Part shown: piece by piece, positions 44,471-53,013 of the stretch
Layout of the letters: every line of letters begins with the position of its first letter
Numbering within the stretch: position 1 is the stretch's first letter
NCBI GenBank assembly: GCA_031296105.1
Contig: JARLGJ010000073.1
Location: 1 to 64,000, forward strand
DNA: 64,000 bases
Direction: 5' to 3'
From: Acidobacteriota bacterium
GTDB taxonomy: Bacteria > Acidobacteriota > Terriglobia > Terriglobales > Acidobacteriaceae
The notes under the pieces: model-generated
The model's database searches: none
What the model saw: only the letters and a program-made list of their open reading frames with translations
Told to the model about the DNA's origin: nothing
Position numbers and translations under genes: made by a program

Positions 44471-45082
44471 ATGTCTTCGATCGGCAGCACGAGCTTAAAC
44501 AGTCTCCTCTCGCTCAACTCCACCACCAGTACATCCTCCAGTAGCAAAAACGACCCCATGGCCCAGGCCTGGAAAGAGTTGGCGAGCGCCCTGAAGTCCG
44601 GCGACCTCTCGGCTGCCAAGCAGGCCTACCAGACCATTGTGAAACTCCACCAGGAGCAGACCGGCAGCTCCTCCACTTCTTCCGCCTCTTCCACCAGCAG
44701 TGAGTCGCAGATGGACAAGGACATGGACACCCTGGGCAAGGCTCTGGATTCCGGCGACCTTGCCACGGCACAGAGCGCCTTTGCCACCGTGCAGCAGGAC
44801 ATGGCCAACGGCCCGTCCGGTCCGCCGCCAAGCTCCAGCTCATCCAGTTCGACGTCCAGCAACAACACGGACGCCGTCATCGTGGATCTGCTGAACGCGC
44901 TGGTCAACGGCTCGGATAGCTCGTCCAGCACCAGTTCGACGGCAAGCACCAGCACAGCGGCAAGTTCAACATCGAGTACCAGTACGACCTCCAGCAGCGA
45001 CTCGTCCAGCACCATCCTGGACCTGGAAAAGCAGTTACTTGCGCAATTGAAGTCGAACACAAGCGTGGACCTGAATGCTTAG
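44471..45082 (+). CDS. Ser/Thr-rich low-complexity protein with helical repeats
   Basis: A 203-residue protein with no recognised family. Ordered parts are two related helical segments, AWKELASALKSGDLSAAKQA at about 31-50 and a second copy (LGKALDSGDLATAQSAFATV) at about 93-112. They share the pattern xLxSGDLxxAxxA and alternate with long Ser/Thr runs. No signal peptide is seen. The ATG at 44471 has AAAGGG seven bases upstream. The stop TAG is followed by AGCGACC. The helical units look like half-TPR repeats; a surface or scaffold role is speculative. Confidence 0.65.
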   Translation: MSSIGSTSLNSLLSLNSTTSTSSSSKNDPMAQAWKELASALKSGDLSAAKQAYQTIVKLHQEQTGSSSTSSASSTSSESQMDKDMDTLGKALDSGDLATAQSAFATVQQDMANGPSGPPPSSSSSSSTSSNNTDAVIVDLLNALVNGSDSSSSTSSTASTSTAASSTSSTSTTSSSDSSSTILDLEKQLLAQLKSNTSVDLNA

Positions 45083-45103
45083 AGCGACCACCGTCGATCA
45101 TTG

Positions 45104-45140
45104 AAAAAGCTCCGGACGCACCCAGGCCGGAGCTTTTCTG
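45104..45140. terminator. Terminator after the Ser/Thr-rich gene
   Basis: Stem AAGCTCCGG (45107-45115)/CCGGAGCTT (45127-45135) followed by TTCTG, with an A-run on the other side. It is about 25 nt after the stop codon. Confidence 0.82.
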
Positions 45141-45231
45141 TTGGCGCGCTCCCGGGAGGAGGACGTTCCCCTTCAGAATTCAGGGCAAAGTGCGCCGCGA
45201 GCGGTATTTTGGCCTTCCGCACCCGTGCGGT

Positions 45232-45261
45232 TTGCTTAAACCGGCCCGAACACCGTAAAAT
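45232..45261 (+). promoter_or_regulatory. Candidate sigma-70 promoter of rpsT
   Basis: TTGCTT (45232-45237), an 18-bp spacer and TAAAAT (45256-45261). Transcription near 45268 gives a leader of about 45 nt to the ATG at 45314. Confidence 0.65.
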
Positions 45262-45313
45262 GAATCGTTCGGGAGTCTCTCCCAGTTTTGACATTAAGGA
45301 CACAACTCAGGTT

Positions 45314-45586
45314 ATGGCGAATCATGCATCGGCGCTGAAGCGCACTCGACAGACAGAAACGAAGACGACGGCCAACAAGGCCAACAAGTCGCGGGTGCGT
45401 TCCGCCCTGCGCGGCCTGCGCACGGCGCTGGCCGAAGGTGACGCAACCAAACTGGACGCGACATTCCGCGAGACGGTCTCCGCGCTCGACAAGAGCGTGC
45501 AGAAGGGCATTCTGCACAAGAACACGGCCAGCCGCTACAAGGCTCGCCTGAACGCGCGCGTAAAGGCTGTTGTAACCGCGAAGTAA
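45314..45586 (+). CDS. rpsT: 30S ribosomal protein S20
   Basis: A 90-residue basic protein of the 30S subunit: [20 protein letters not shown] at the start, then [14 protein letters not shown] and the C-terminal [16 protein letters not shown] typical of S20. The ATG at 45314 fits the invariant MANHxSALKR start; AGG lies four bases upstream. It is monocistronic with its own promoter candidate and terminator. Confidence 0.96.
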   Translation: MANHASALKRTRQTETKTTANKANKSRVRSALRGLRTALAEGDATKLDATFRETVSALDKSVQKGILHKNTASRYKARLNARVKAVVTAK

Positions 45587-45620
45587 GCCTTTCCTTAACA
45601 AGTTTTCCCGGATGTGACGA

Positions 45621-45650
45621 CGGCAGGCTTCGGCCTGCCGCTTTCGTTTG
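45621..45650 (+). terminator. Intrinsic terminator of rpsT
   Basis: Stem CGGCAGGC/GCCTGCCG closed by a stable TTCG tetraloop at 45621-45640, followed by CTTTCGTTTG. It is 35 nt after the rpsT stop. Confidence 0.8.
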
Positions 45651-45690
45651 CGCGGAAGTTGGGTGAGGCACATGCAACCGGGTTAGCCTC

Positions 45691-45772
45691 CCAGGTTAGC
45701 CGCGCCTACGGCGCGCCGAACCTGGGGCACACAAGAGGGAACCTGGGGTACAAGATCCAAGCTGGGGCACAA
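45691..45772. repeat. Palindromic intergenic repeat, family 3 (copy 2)
   Basis: CCAGGTTAGCCGCGCC pairs with GGCGCGCCGAACCTGG across a TAC loop. Two further AACCTGGGG/GCTGGGGCAC units follow. It is located between convergent rpsT and the metalloprotease gene. Confidence 0.65.
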
Positions 45773-45773
45773 C

Positions 45774-47090
45774 TTATCGCACCGCCGCTCCCTGCGGCAG
45801 GTACTTGGCGGCGTAGGCCTTGGCGGCCGCGGTGAGGTCGTCGTAACCGCCGCCGGTCACGCTGCGCAGAGCATCCTCAGTCGAGACGCCCGAGGCTAGG
45901 GCGGCCAGCAGGCGGCGCAGGCCGTCCATTCCATACGTGTTGCGCAGGACCTCCGTGGCGGCCAACGACTCCAGATACGCCTGCCGCGCCTGTTCCAGGG
46001 TCATGGCCTGGAAGGAGCCTTCCATCTGCGAGAGCGGAACGAACTCTCCCGCGGTGCCCTGCGCCGCGACCGCCGGGGCCATGGTGGCCACGTCCTTCGG
46101 CTCGGCCATCTGCGCCAGCCCTTCGTTCAGCCAGGTGGGGCAGCGCGGCACGCGATCCTGCAGGAAGGAGTGCGTCAGTTCGTGGCGCAGAAGTGCCTCC
46201 AGCGGCGGCGTGACCGACCCGGTATCGCGCAGCGGAATGCGCATTTTGCCGTCGTTCAACCCCTCCACCCAGGCCGGCGAGTTGGTGACGTCGGCAAATT
46301 GCTGCTCATTGTAAAAAACCACGGTGACCGCCGCACGCGGCTCCAGGCCCAGGCTCTGGGAGAGATCGCCGTAGTCGCGCTCCAAGGCGCGGAAGGCGTC
46401 GTCAGTAAACGTTGCGCCCAGCTTGCCACCCTCGTAGCGCAGCACAAAGTGTCCGCGCGCGGCCTCGGTAAAGCGGCTCTCCACGGCGGCCTCGCGTTTG
46501 GCTTTTTCCAGTTCCTTGGCCAGCGCCTCATCGGGCGAGATTTGCTGCGCGTGCTCCCAGGTGGTGATGGCGCTCTCCAGGCGGCCCGCCTGGTAGTAGG
46601 CCTTGCCGAGAATGCGCTGCACTTCGACGGATGCGGGGTCGAGCTGCGCAGCCCTTTCGGCATGGGAGACGGCCTCTGCCGCTTGGCCGTTGTTCATCAG
46701 GATGACGGCGCACCAGGCGTGCAGGCTGGCATTGGACGGAGCCGCAGACACGGCGCGCTGGATGTAGCTGAGCGCCGTTTCCTCGCGGTTGCGCTCGTGC
46801 TCGTAGCGGGCGGCGGCAAAATCCGCGGCGGCGGCCAGCGCGGGCGGCCCCTGATTCTCAAGCTCGGCGAGGCGGCCGGGATCGATGTGTCCGTCCACCA
46901 GAAACTTGTCCAGCAGGGTTGCCGGATCGACGTTCTCCACGCGCACTATCAGAGGAGGAGTGGTGACAGACTTGTTCACTGGAGCGTGGAGCTTTTGCCC
47001 GAAGGCGTGCCACAGAATCCATCCCGCGCCCAGCAAAACGGCCAGGACAGCCAACCAGCGCACGCTTTGCCGATTCAGTGTCCAGGCCAT
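45774..47090 (-). CDS. TPR-containing membrane-anchored zinc metallopeptidase (gluzincin-like)
   Basis: A 438-residue protein. An N-terminal membrane anchor (WLAVLAVLLGAGWILW) is followed by TPR-like helical repeats at about 95-200 (AEAVSHAERAAQLDPASVEV, AGRLESAITTWEHAQQISP). A peptidase-MA-type domain has HELTH at 303-307 and a downstream Glu ligand in WLNEGLAQ, the gluzincin pattern. Substrates are unknown. It is the last gene of the psd-to-holA operon, 9 nt after holA. A Pro/Ala-rich juxtamembrane segment suggests periplasmic exposure. Confidence 0.82.
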   Translation of the reverse strand: MAWTLNRQSVRWLAVLAVLLGAGWILWHAFGQKLHAPVNKSVTTPPLIVRVENVDPATLLDKFLVDGHIDPGRLAELENQGPPALAAAADFAAARYEHERNREETALSYIQRAVSAAPSNASLHAWCAVILMNNGQAAEAVSHAERAAQLDPASVEVQRILGKAYYQAGRLESAITTWEHAQQISPDEALAKELEKAKREAAVESRFTEAARGHFVLRYEGGKLGATFTDDAFRALERDYGDLSQSLGLEPRAAVTVVFYNEQQFADVTNSPAWVEGLNDGKMRIPLRDTGSVTPPLEALLRHELTHSFLQDRVPRCPTWLNEGLAQMAEPKDVATMAPAVAAQGTAGEFVPLSQMEGSFQAMTLEQARQAYLESLAATEVLRNTYGMDGLRRLLAALASGVSTEDALRSVTGGGYDDLTAAAKAYAAKYLPQGAAVR

Positions 47091-47099
47091 TGGGAGAGG

Positions 47100-48227
47100 T
47101 CAGTCCAGCAGAGACTCCTGCTGCCACACCGGTAACTCTTCCACCTTGGGTTCGGCGGCCAGGTCGAGGATCAGGTTCTCCAGCACCAGGCGTTTGCTGG
47201 GCGGATTGGTGCGCAGGGCGGCGTCGGCCCGGGAGATGAGGCGGATGGCGCGTGTCAGCTCCCGCCGCGATTTGTAGCGGCGCGACTGGCGGATCACGTC
47301 TTCGGCGGCGAAGGGCGGAATGCGGAAGCCCTGCCACAGCACCTGGTACAAGGCGCGCGTGTCGCGCACGTTGCGCTCCTGGATCACCAGCATTTGGCGG
47401 AAGGTGCGGGCCAGCATGTAGAGGTGGCCGATGGCGGCGTCATCGCCGTCGCCGGTGGTGAGCATGGCGTCCATGATCTCCAGGGCGCGCGGGCGGTTGT
47501 GCGAGCTGAGCGCGTCGGTCAGTTCGTAGAGCGTGCGCTGCTTGGCCGCCAGCACCATGGTCTCCACGTCGCCCAGCGTGATGCGCTTTTTTTCGCCCAC
47601 GTAGAGCAGCAGCTTTTCCAGCTCGTTGGAGATCATCATCATGTCGCCGCCCAGGGAATCCACCAGCTCGTGCGCGGCTTCGGATTCGATCTTCGCGCCC
47701 TCTTCGGCGGCCTTCTCGTTCAGCCACTTGACGGCTTCGCCCTCTTCCACGCGGGCAAACTCGACAATCTCAAAGTGCTCGCCCAGGGTCTCGCGGATGC
47801 GCTCGTAGCGCTCCTTGTCGGTCATCTCCATGCGGCGCACGTCGGCGGGAATGCCGATGTGGTCGGCCACCAGAATGACCATGGCGTCGGGATTGGGATT
47901 TTTGGCGTATTCGGCGATGGCGGCGTATTCGGCGTCGTGCTTGCCGCGGCCGTACAGATCCTTCACGCCGCGCACAAAAAACACCTGGAAGCCAGCCATC
48001 AGCGATGGCGTGCGGGCGCGGTCGAGAACCTCCACCAGTTCGGTGGAAGCCAGATCGTACTCGTACAAACTGAATTCGCGCATACCCTCCGGCACCAGGT
48101 TGGTGAGGATGGCATCGCGGCAGGTACGGCGGAAGAACGCTTCATCGCCGATAAAGACGTAGCCGGGCTTCAACTGGCGCGAAGTGACTTCGGCCACAAA
48201 GCGCTCGACCGGGGCGAAGGCTCGCAA
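47100..48227 (-). CDS. holA: DNA polymerase III subunit delta
   Basis: Clamp-loader subunit, 375 residues. Recognisable are the N-terminal AAA-like region (PGYVFIGDEAFFRRTCRDAI), LLYVGEKKRITLGDVETMV and the C-terminal collar helices (ARTFRQMLVIQERN, VRQSRRYKSRRELTRAI-like segment). TTG at 48227 is proposed: it lies one base after the lptE stop, and GGAGG nine bases upstream supports it. lptE-holA is a widespread gene order. Confidence 0.92.
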   Translation of the reverse strand: MRAFAPVERFVAEVTSRQLKPGYVFIGDEAFFRRTCRDAILTNLVPEGMREFSLYEYDLASTELVEVLDRARTPSLMAGFQVFFVRGVKDLYGRGKHDAEYAAIAEYAKNPNPDAMVILVADHIGIPADVRRMEMTDKERYERIRETLGEHFEIVEFARVEEGEAVKWLNEKAAEEGAKIESEAAHELVDSLGGDMMMISNELEKLLLYVGEKKRITLGDVETMVLAAKQRTLYELTDALSSHNRPRALEIMDAMLTTGDGDDAAIGHLYMLARTFRQMLVIQERNVRDTRALYQVLWQGFRIPPFAAEDVIRQSRRYKSRRELTRAIRLISRADAALRTNPPSKRLVLENLILDLAAEPKVEELPVWQQESLLD

Positions 48228-48228
48228 G

Positions 48229-48759
48229 CTAAAAGGCCTCCAGAAGATTGCTGACCAGGGTGCGCGCAAAGTCGCGCTCCAGGCGCGCCAGCGCCGGGCC
48301 GTGCTCTTCAAAGAACGTCGCCAGCTCGTTGGAGATCTGGTACTGGTCGCGGAAAACGTAATTGGGATTGCTGTAGAGCACGCGTCCGTCGCGCGCGGTC
48401 AGCGTGACGCGGGCAATGACCGTGACCAGTCCGCTGGCGGCGCGGCCGGTCTGCGAGTCGTAGTTCACCGGGGCCAGCTCGGCCGAGACGATGGTGCCCG
48501 TCAGCACGGCGTCGGCGCCATCCCTGGTCTGCACCACGCGGTACTTGGTGCGCGTATTCAGCTCGCGAATGACGGCAGCCGTAAGGCCGGTCTCCACGTG
48601 ATAGACGTGCGTCTGGTTGGTGAACGAAGGCACGGCGATGGTTTGCACGTCCGGCGCCAGGCGCGACGTGGTGCCGGCCACGCGGTATCCGCAACCGGCG
48701 CACGCCAGCATTAGAACGGCCATGGCGGCCAAACACAAACTGGGGCGCAAGCACTTCAT
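48229..48759 (-). CDS. lptE: LPS-assembly lipoprotein LptE
   Basis: A 176-residue outer-membrane lipoprotein that plugs LptD during LPS export. A signal of type MKCLRPSLCLAAMAVLMLACAGCGYRV is followed by the family phrase CGYRVAGT and the conserved IAVPSFTNQTH strand; Cys23 within CAGC is the likely lipidation site. The ATG at 48759 overlaps the stop of the Asd-like gene as ATGA. Together with lpxB and the MsbA-like exporter in this window it supports a complete LPS system. Confidence 0.9.
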   Translation of the reverse strand: MKCLRPSLCLAAMAVLMLACAGCGYRVAGTTSRLAPDVQTIAVPSFTNQTHVYHVETGLTAAVIRELNTRTKYRVVQTRDGADAVLTGTIVSAELAPVNYDSQTGRAASGLVTVIARVTLTARDGRVLYSNPNYVFRDQYQISNELATFFEEHGPALARLERDFARTLVSNLLEAF

Positions 48760-49802
48760 TGCAGTTGACCTCGCGGACGCGTGTGCAGCATCTCTTCGGC
48801 GCACTCCACGGCCTGCTCGGCCGAGATGCGCAGGTTGTCACAGGCGGCAAAAATCCAATAGCCATTGCCGCCACTGGCGTCGGCCTTTACCGAGGCCAGA
48901 ATGTCCGGCTGGCCGGGGATATTGATGTTGCTGGGATGCTCGCCGGCTTCGGCGGAGACGCGCACATGCGCGCCGCGCAAAGCGCCTTCCAGCGCCTCGG
49001 AGGTGGTCAGCTCGCGGGTGCGCACATAAATGGCAGCCGTGTAACCGTGGAAGACCGGAGCCTGTTGCAGCAGCAGAGCGGGCACCGCAACGCCGCCGCC
49101 GGTGATTGCCTGGTAGTGGCGCAGGATGCGCGCTTCGACCTCGGCCAGCGGCTGGCGCGCTTCGGGCGCCGAATGCGCCGCGACGTTAAAGGAGATCTGC
49201 GCGCCAAAGACCGCGGTGGGCATCTGTTGGAAGCTGAGCAGGTTCACCGTCTGGTCGTGCAGCTCATCCAGGCCCGCGCGGCCGTATTCACTGGCCGGCT
49301 GGCTGACGACGGCGGAAGCCATCTGCAGCGGGACAGCTTTTTCCAGGCGCGCCAGCAAAAGGGCCAGCATGACCGCTGCGGGATGTGCCACCACCACGGG
49401 AACCGATTGCAGGCCCGCCTGATGCGGACGGCCCAACTCATGCTCCACCCAGGGCGCACGCAGAGAGCTTTCCGCGTTCTTCTCCAGGGCGTAGCTCAAG
49501 TCGATAACCTCGGAGCCGGAGCGGCGCACGATGTCCCACACCTTAACGGTGTAGTCCTGGTCGGCGGTCAGAAAGGTGAAGTCCACGCCGGAGAGCTGGC
49601 CGGGAGTTACGCCCTGAATGAAGGTTGGCTCGTCGTTGACCTGGTCGAGCTGGCCGGCGGCGTCTTCGTCGTCCAGCAGCTTGATGTCGATGGCGGGAAA
49701 GGTGCGCTCGTTGAGCACGTCGCGCACTTCCTTGCCCTTCAGGCAGGAGGCGCCGACGATGGCTACCTTGAACAGATTGGTGCTGCGCGCGGCGGAACTC
49801 AT
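48756..49802 (-). CDS. Aspartate-semialdehyde-dehydrogenase-like protein lacking the catalytic cysteine
   Basis: A 348-residue protein of the Asd/ArgC fold. The N-terminal nucleotide-binding segment is KVAIVGASCLKGKEVRDVL, deviating from the canonical GATGAVG loop. At the position of the active-site NPNCST the sequence is VVVAHPAAVMLALLL, so the nucleophilic Cys is replaced by Ala. The later His-containing strand is VFHGYTAAIYVRT, without the usual C-x-R. It thus resembles the Usg-1-type inactive homologues. It sits in an operon between pssA and lptE with four-base overlaps at both ends. A lysine-pathway role is unlikely; the real function is unknown. Confidence 0.85.
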   Translation of the reverse strand: MSSAARSTNLFKVAIVGASCLKGKEVRDVLNERTFPAIDIKLLDDEDAAGQLDQVNDEPTFIQGVTPGQLSGVDFTFLTADQDYTVKVWDIVRRSGSEVIDLSYALEKNAESSLRAPWVEHELGRPHQAGLQSVPVVVAHPAAVMLALLLARLEKAVPLQMASAVVSQPASEYGRAGLDELHDQTVNLLSFQQMPTAVFGAQISFNVAAHSAPEARQPLAEVEARILRHYQAITGGGVAVPALLLQQAPVFHGYTAAIYVRTRELTTSEALEGALRGAHVRVSAEAGEHPSNINIPGQPDILASVKADASGGNGYWIFAACDNLRISAEQAVECAEEMLHTRPRGQLQ

Positions 49803-50698
49803 TTGCCTGCCTCCTGAGCCGGCGGAACGGAGGGCGGAATGGAGGACCGTTTGCGGAACGCATAGGTCAGGCGCGCATAGATGCCGCTGAGCATGTACAA
49901 CGTCACCATGGCAAACAGCATGTAGCGATGGAAATACCAGATGGCGCCAATCACCACGGCAATGAGCACGAACAGGCGCGCCGCCTTACGGCTGCGGAAG
50001 TCGATGCTCTTCGAACTCCAGAAGCGCCAGGTGCTGACCATCAGGAAGGCGCACACGGCGATATAGATCATCCAGGCAATGGCATACGCCGGGTTCTGGA
50101 TGGGCTTGCCAAGGAAAAGATGAACCAGTGCGGCCAGGCATCCGGCGCCGCCCGGGATGGGCATGCCTACAAAATATTTGCGGCCCGGCAACCCGGGATT
50201 CTTGGGCTGCGGATTCAGCGTGATATTGAAACGCGCCAGGCGACAGGCGCCGGCGGTGAGAAACGCAAAGGCGATGATGCCGCCCAGCTCGATCAGCTTG
50301 CCACGGAGTTCGCCGTCCAGCGTCTGCGGCAGGCAGAGGAAGCCCCACATCCAGGCCAGAATGCCGGGAGCCACGCCGAAGGTGACCACGTCGGCCAGCG
50401 AATCCAGCTCCTTGCCAAAGTCGCTGGTGGTGCGCGTCAGGCGGGCGATGGCGCCATCCATGCCGTCAAAAAAGACGGCAAAGCCGATGGCCAGCGCGGC
50501 GTGGTTGAAATATACGGCCGCCGAGGAACCGTTGGGCGAAGCGCCATTCAGCCCCATGAAATAGGCCGCGCCCAGCGCGGCCTGCGAGATGGCATAAAAG
50601 CCCGCAGCCAGGTTTGCCGTGGTAAATAACGAGGGCAAGACATACAGCCCCTTGCGCATACGCCGCGTGTCCGCGGCGCGGCGGTTCTGCTCCTCCAT
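49799..50698 (-). CDS. pssA: CDP-diacylglycerol-serine O-phosphatidyltransferase
   Basis: Membrane enzyme making phosphatidylserine, the precursor of phosphatidylethanolamine. The 299 residues have about seven helices and the CDP-alcohol phosphotransferase motif DGMDGAIARLTRTTSDFGKE followed by LDSLAD, with all four Asp present. The ATG at 50698 overlaps the psd stop (TAATG), and GGAGG in the end of psd is the ribosome site. Gene order psd > pssA is the usual pathway pair. Confidence 0.94.
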   Translation of the reverse strand: MEEQNRRAADTRRMRKGLYVLPSLFTTANLAAGFYAISQAALGAAYFMGLNGASPNGSSAAVYFNHAALAIGFAVFFDGMDGAIARLTRTTSDFGKELDSLADVVTFGVAPGILAWMWGFLCLPQTLDGELRGKLIELGGIIAFAFLTAGACRLARFNITLNPQPKNPGLPGRKYFVGMPIPGGAGCLAALVHLFLGKPIQNPAYAIAWMIYIAVCAFLMVSTWRFWSSKSIDFRSRKAARLFVLIAVVIGAIWYFHRYMLFAMVTLYMLSGIYARLTYAFRKRSSIPPSVPPAQEAGK

Positions 50699-51330
50699 TA
50701 CCTGCCTCCTTGCGAGGGCGGCAGCAGAGCCAGAATGGTCGAGCCGCACTTCACATGTTGCCCCACGGCAACCTTCACCTCTGCCGTAGTGGGCAGAATC
50801 ACATCGCAACGCGAGCCAAACTTGATAAGTCCCACGCGCTCGCCACGCTCGACGCGGTCTCCGGCCTTGCGGTTGAAGACGATGCGGCGGGCCAGCAATC
50901 CGGCAATCTGCTTGAACACCAGGGTGTGGCCCTCGGGAGTGAGAAGCGTGCAAATGCTCTGCTCGTTCTCCTCGGCCGAGGCCGGATTCATGGCGTTCAG
51001 GTATTTGCCGCGACGGTATTCCACCGCCTGGATGACGCCCGCATACGGCGAACGGTTCACATGGACATTAAAAACACTGAGAAAAATGCTGATGCTGGTG
51101 CGCGGCTGGCCGTTGACGGCAATCGTCGTCACGCTGGTCACCTTGCCGTCCGCCACCGAAACCACGGCGCCCGCGTCCTGCGGAATAGCGCGCTCGGGAT
51201 CGCGGAAGAACCAGAGAAAGAAAGCCGCCAGCAGAATGGGAATGATGGCAATAGCGGGTGCGGTCCATATGCCAAGCAGGACCGCCACCACCGCAAATGC
51301 AAGCGCGTAATAGATTCCGTCGCGTACCAT
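50698..51330 (-). CDS. psd: Phosphatidylserine decarboxylase, short type
   Basis: Pyruvoyl enzyme converting phosphatidylserine to phosphatidylethanolamine. The 210 residues match the short psd type. Two N-terminal helices anchor the protein, then [26 protein letters not shown] and the self-cleavage site CGST, where Ser197 becomes the pyruvoyl group. It is the first gene of a six-gene overlapping operon ending with the metalloprotease. Confidence 0.95.
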   Translation of the reverse strand: MVRDGIYYALAFAVVAVLLGIWTAPAIAIIPILLAAFFLWFFRDPERAIPQDAGAVVSVADGKVTSVTTIAVNGQPRTSISIFLSVFNVHVNRSPYAGVIQAVEYRRGKYLNAMNPASAEENEQSICTLLTPEGHTLVFKQIAGLLARRIVFNRKAGDRVERGERVGLIKFGSRCDVILPTTAEVKVAVGQHVKCGSTILALLPPSQGGR

Positions 51331-51392
51331 GGGAACCTAACGATTATAGCGGAGGCGCGCCCGGGGATTTCCAACGAATACCAGAGGAGGCA

Positions 51393-52655
51393 CTAAGGCT
51401 CGTCCAGCAGGCGCTCGATGGTCTCCTCGAAATGCTGGCGCAGCTCCGGCAAACGCCCCGTGGCAGGGCCGGAAAAGCCCGCGTGAATCAGCCTGACGCG
51501 CCCCTTGCGGTCCAGGAAAATCCCCGTCGGATAGGCCCCGAAGTCCCTGAGCTGAGGCAGGGTGCGGGCAATCTCGCCCTCCCCGGTGGTGCCGGCTAGT
51601 AAAAGAGTGAAGCCGATACCGTACTTTTTGCGATAAACGTCGAGCAGGCGCTGATTGCGCGCGCGATCGTCCACGTACTCGTAGCTAAGCCCCACCACCT
51701 CGAAGCCCTTGACGCGGTACTTCTCATACAGCGATTGCAGCACCGGCGCCTCGTCGTGGCAATTGGGGCACCAGGTGCCGAACAGGTCGATAAACACCAC
51801 TTTGCCGCGGAAGCGCGCGTCATTCTGATTGACGGTGGCACCCGAGGCGTCGAGCCCCTGGAAGCGGAAGGACTCGCTGGGATCGGCCACGGTAGTAATG
51901 CTCTCGGCTTCTGCAAAGCCGCTGGCCGCGCCCGCGGCGGTGGCCTTAAAGTTCAGCGCCGCGCCGGGAGATTCGTGCAGCACGCCTTCCATTTGGCCGC
52001 TTGCCGTCAAATGGCCGTCCAGGCGCAGGAGGTGAATGCCGTCGAAGCGCGAAAGATGCAGCTCGCCATTCGTCAGGCGACCCGCCATTAATCCATAATC
52101 GCCGCTGATGGGAGCGATGGTGCCCTCGACCGTGTCCCCGTTGACCTTGAAGTGCGCCGGTGCCGAGGCCTCGTGTACGGGCGTGCCATCGGGAGAGCTG
52201 AACTGGAACTGCCAGTCGGCTGCCAAAGTGGCCGGGGGGGCAGCTTCCGCTTTACGCAGGCGGCGCACGGCGACGGCATAATGAACGGCCGATGCCCCCT
52301 TCTGCCGCGTGTATTCGCCTTCCATGCGGGTGCAGATGCGCATGCCCTCGGTGCAGTGCGCCGTCAGCGTGGAGTCGTACTGCTCCAGGCGCAGCGACAC
52401 CTCCGTGCCGCTGTGCAGCTTGGCGGTGGTGAAGGTCATGCGGTCCGAGCCATTGACCAACTGGGCCGTGATGCCGCCGTCGCTTGCCGCTTCAATCTCA
52501 ATGACGAACGGAACCTGATAGCTTTCACTGGCGCCAGGGCGGGCAGCCGTAAGCTCGGCCTGCCAGTGTCCGGTGAACGGAGCAGGATTGCTTGCAACCT
52601 GGGCGAATGCGGACGGTGCCGCAAGCAGGGCGAGGAGGGGAAGAACCTTCAACAT
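51393..52655 (-). CDS. Exported TlpA-like thioredoxin-fold protein with large N-terminal domain
   Basis: A 420-residue exported protein. Signal peptide MLKVLPLLALLAAPSAFA. The N-terminal 250 residues form two beta-rich repeats (FTGHWQAELTAARPGASESY and WQFQFSSPDGTPVHEA are parallel openings). From about 270 a TlpA/ResA-like domain follows with the redox motif WCPNC (Cys296, Cys299) and a cis-Pro region DFGAYPTGIFLD. It probably acts as a periplasmic thiol-disulfide reductase. It is separated from the psd operon by 62 nt. Confidence 0.85.
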   Translation of the reverse strand: MLKVLPLLALLAAPSAFAQVASNPAPFTGHWQAELTAARPGASESYQVPFVIEIEAASDGGITAQLVNGSDRMTFTTAKLHSGTEVSLRLEQYDSTLTAHCTEGMRICTRMEGEYTRQKGASAVHYAVAVRRLRKAEAAPPATLAADWQFQFSSPDGTPVHEASAPAHFKVNGDTVEGTIAPISGDYGLMAGRLTNGELHLSRFDGIHLLRLDGHLTASGQMEGVLHESPGAALNFKATAAGAASGFAEAESITTVADPSESFRFQGLDASGATVNQNDARFRGKVVFIDLFGTWCPNCHDEAPVLQSLYEKYRVKGFEVVGLSYEYVDDRARNQRLLDVYRKKYGIGFTLLLAGTTGEGEIARTLPQLRDFGAYPTGIFLDRKGRVRLIHAGFSGPATGRLPELRQHFEETIERLLDEP

Positions 52656-52794
52656 CCTACGATTGGAACACACCTCCGGCGAGCGGCGCAAAGCGCGGGC
52701 GTGCCGCGCGGGAAGCTCTGGCAGACACACGTATCCCGGCTCCCCGCACGCAGAATTTGCGGCCGCCCACACACCGGGCGCGGGCGAAAGAGAG

Positions 52795-53013
52795 CTAGGA
52801 GACTGGGAGTGCGCGGGCCTGCAACGTGGCTATCTCGTCTTTCAGGCGCAGCTTTAGCTTTTTCAGCTTCACTTCTTCAACTTTTTCGTCTTCGGAGAGG
52901 TATTTCTTATTGGTGAGGAGTTCAAGACGCTGGGAGTAATTGCTGTGCTCTGCGGCCAGCCTTTGCAGTTCTTCGTTGCCGGCCAGGACTTCTTCGCGTA
53001 CGGGGGCATTCAT
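52795..53013 (-). CDS. DUF465 (YdcH-like) protein
   Basis: A 72-residue coiled-coil protein: HSNYSQRLELLTNKKYLSED followed by EKVEEVKLKKLKLRLKDEIA, the standard DUF465 pattern. The function of the family is unknown. GGAGG lies seven bases before the ATG at 53013. An inverted repeat lies about 30 nt upstream. Confidence 0.88.
   Translation of the reverse strand: MNAPVREEVLAGNEELQRLAAEHSNYSQRLELLTNKKYLSEDEKVEEVKLKKLKLRLKDEIATLQARALPVS

Noticed and set aside
48756..49802. Functional aspartate-semialdehyde dehydrogenase
   Set aside because: The catalytic Cys and the C-x-R motif are missing, so it is annotated as an Asd-like pseudoenzyme instead.
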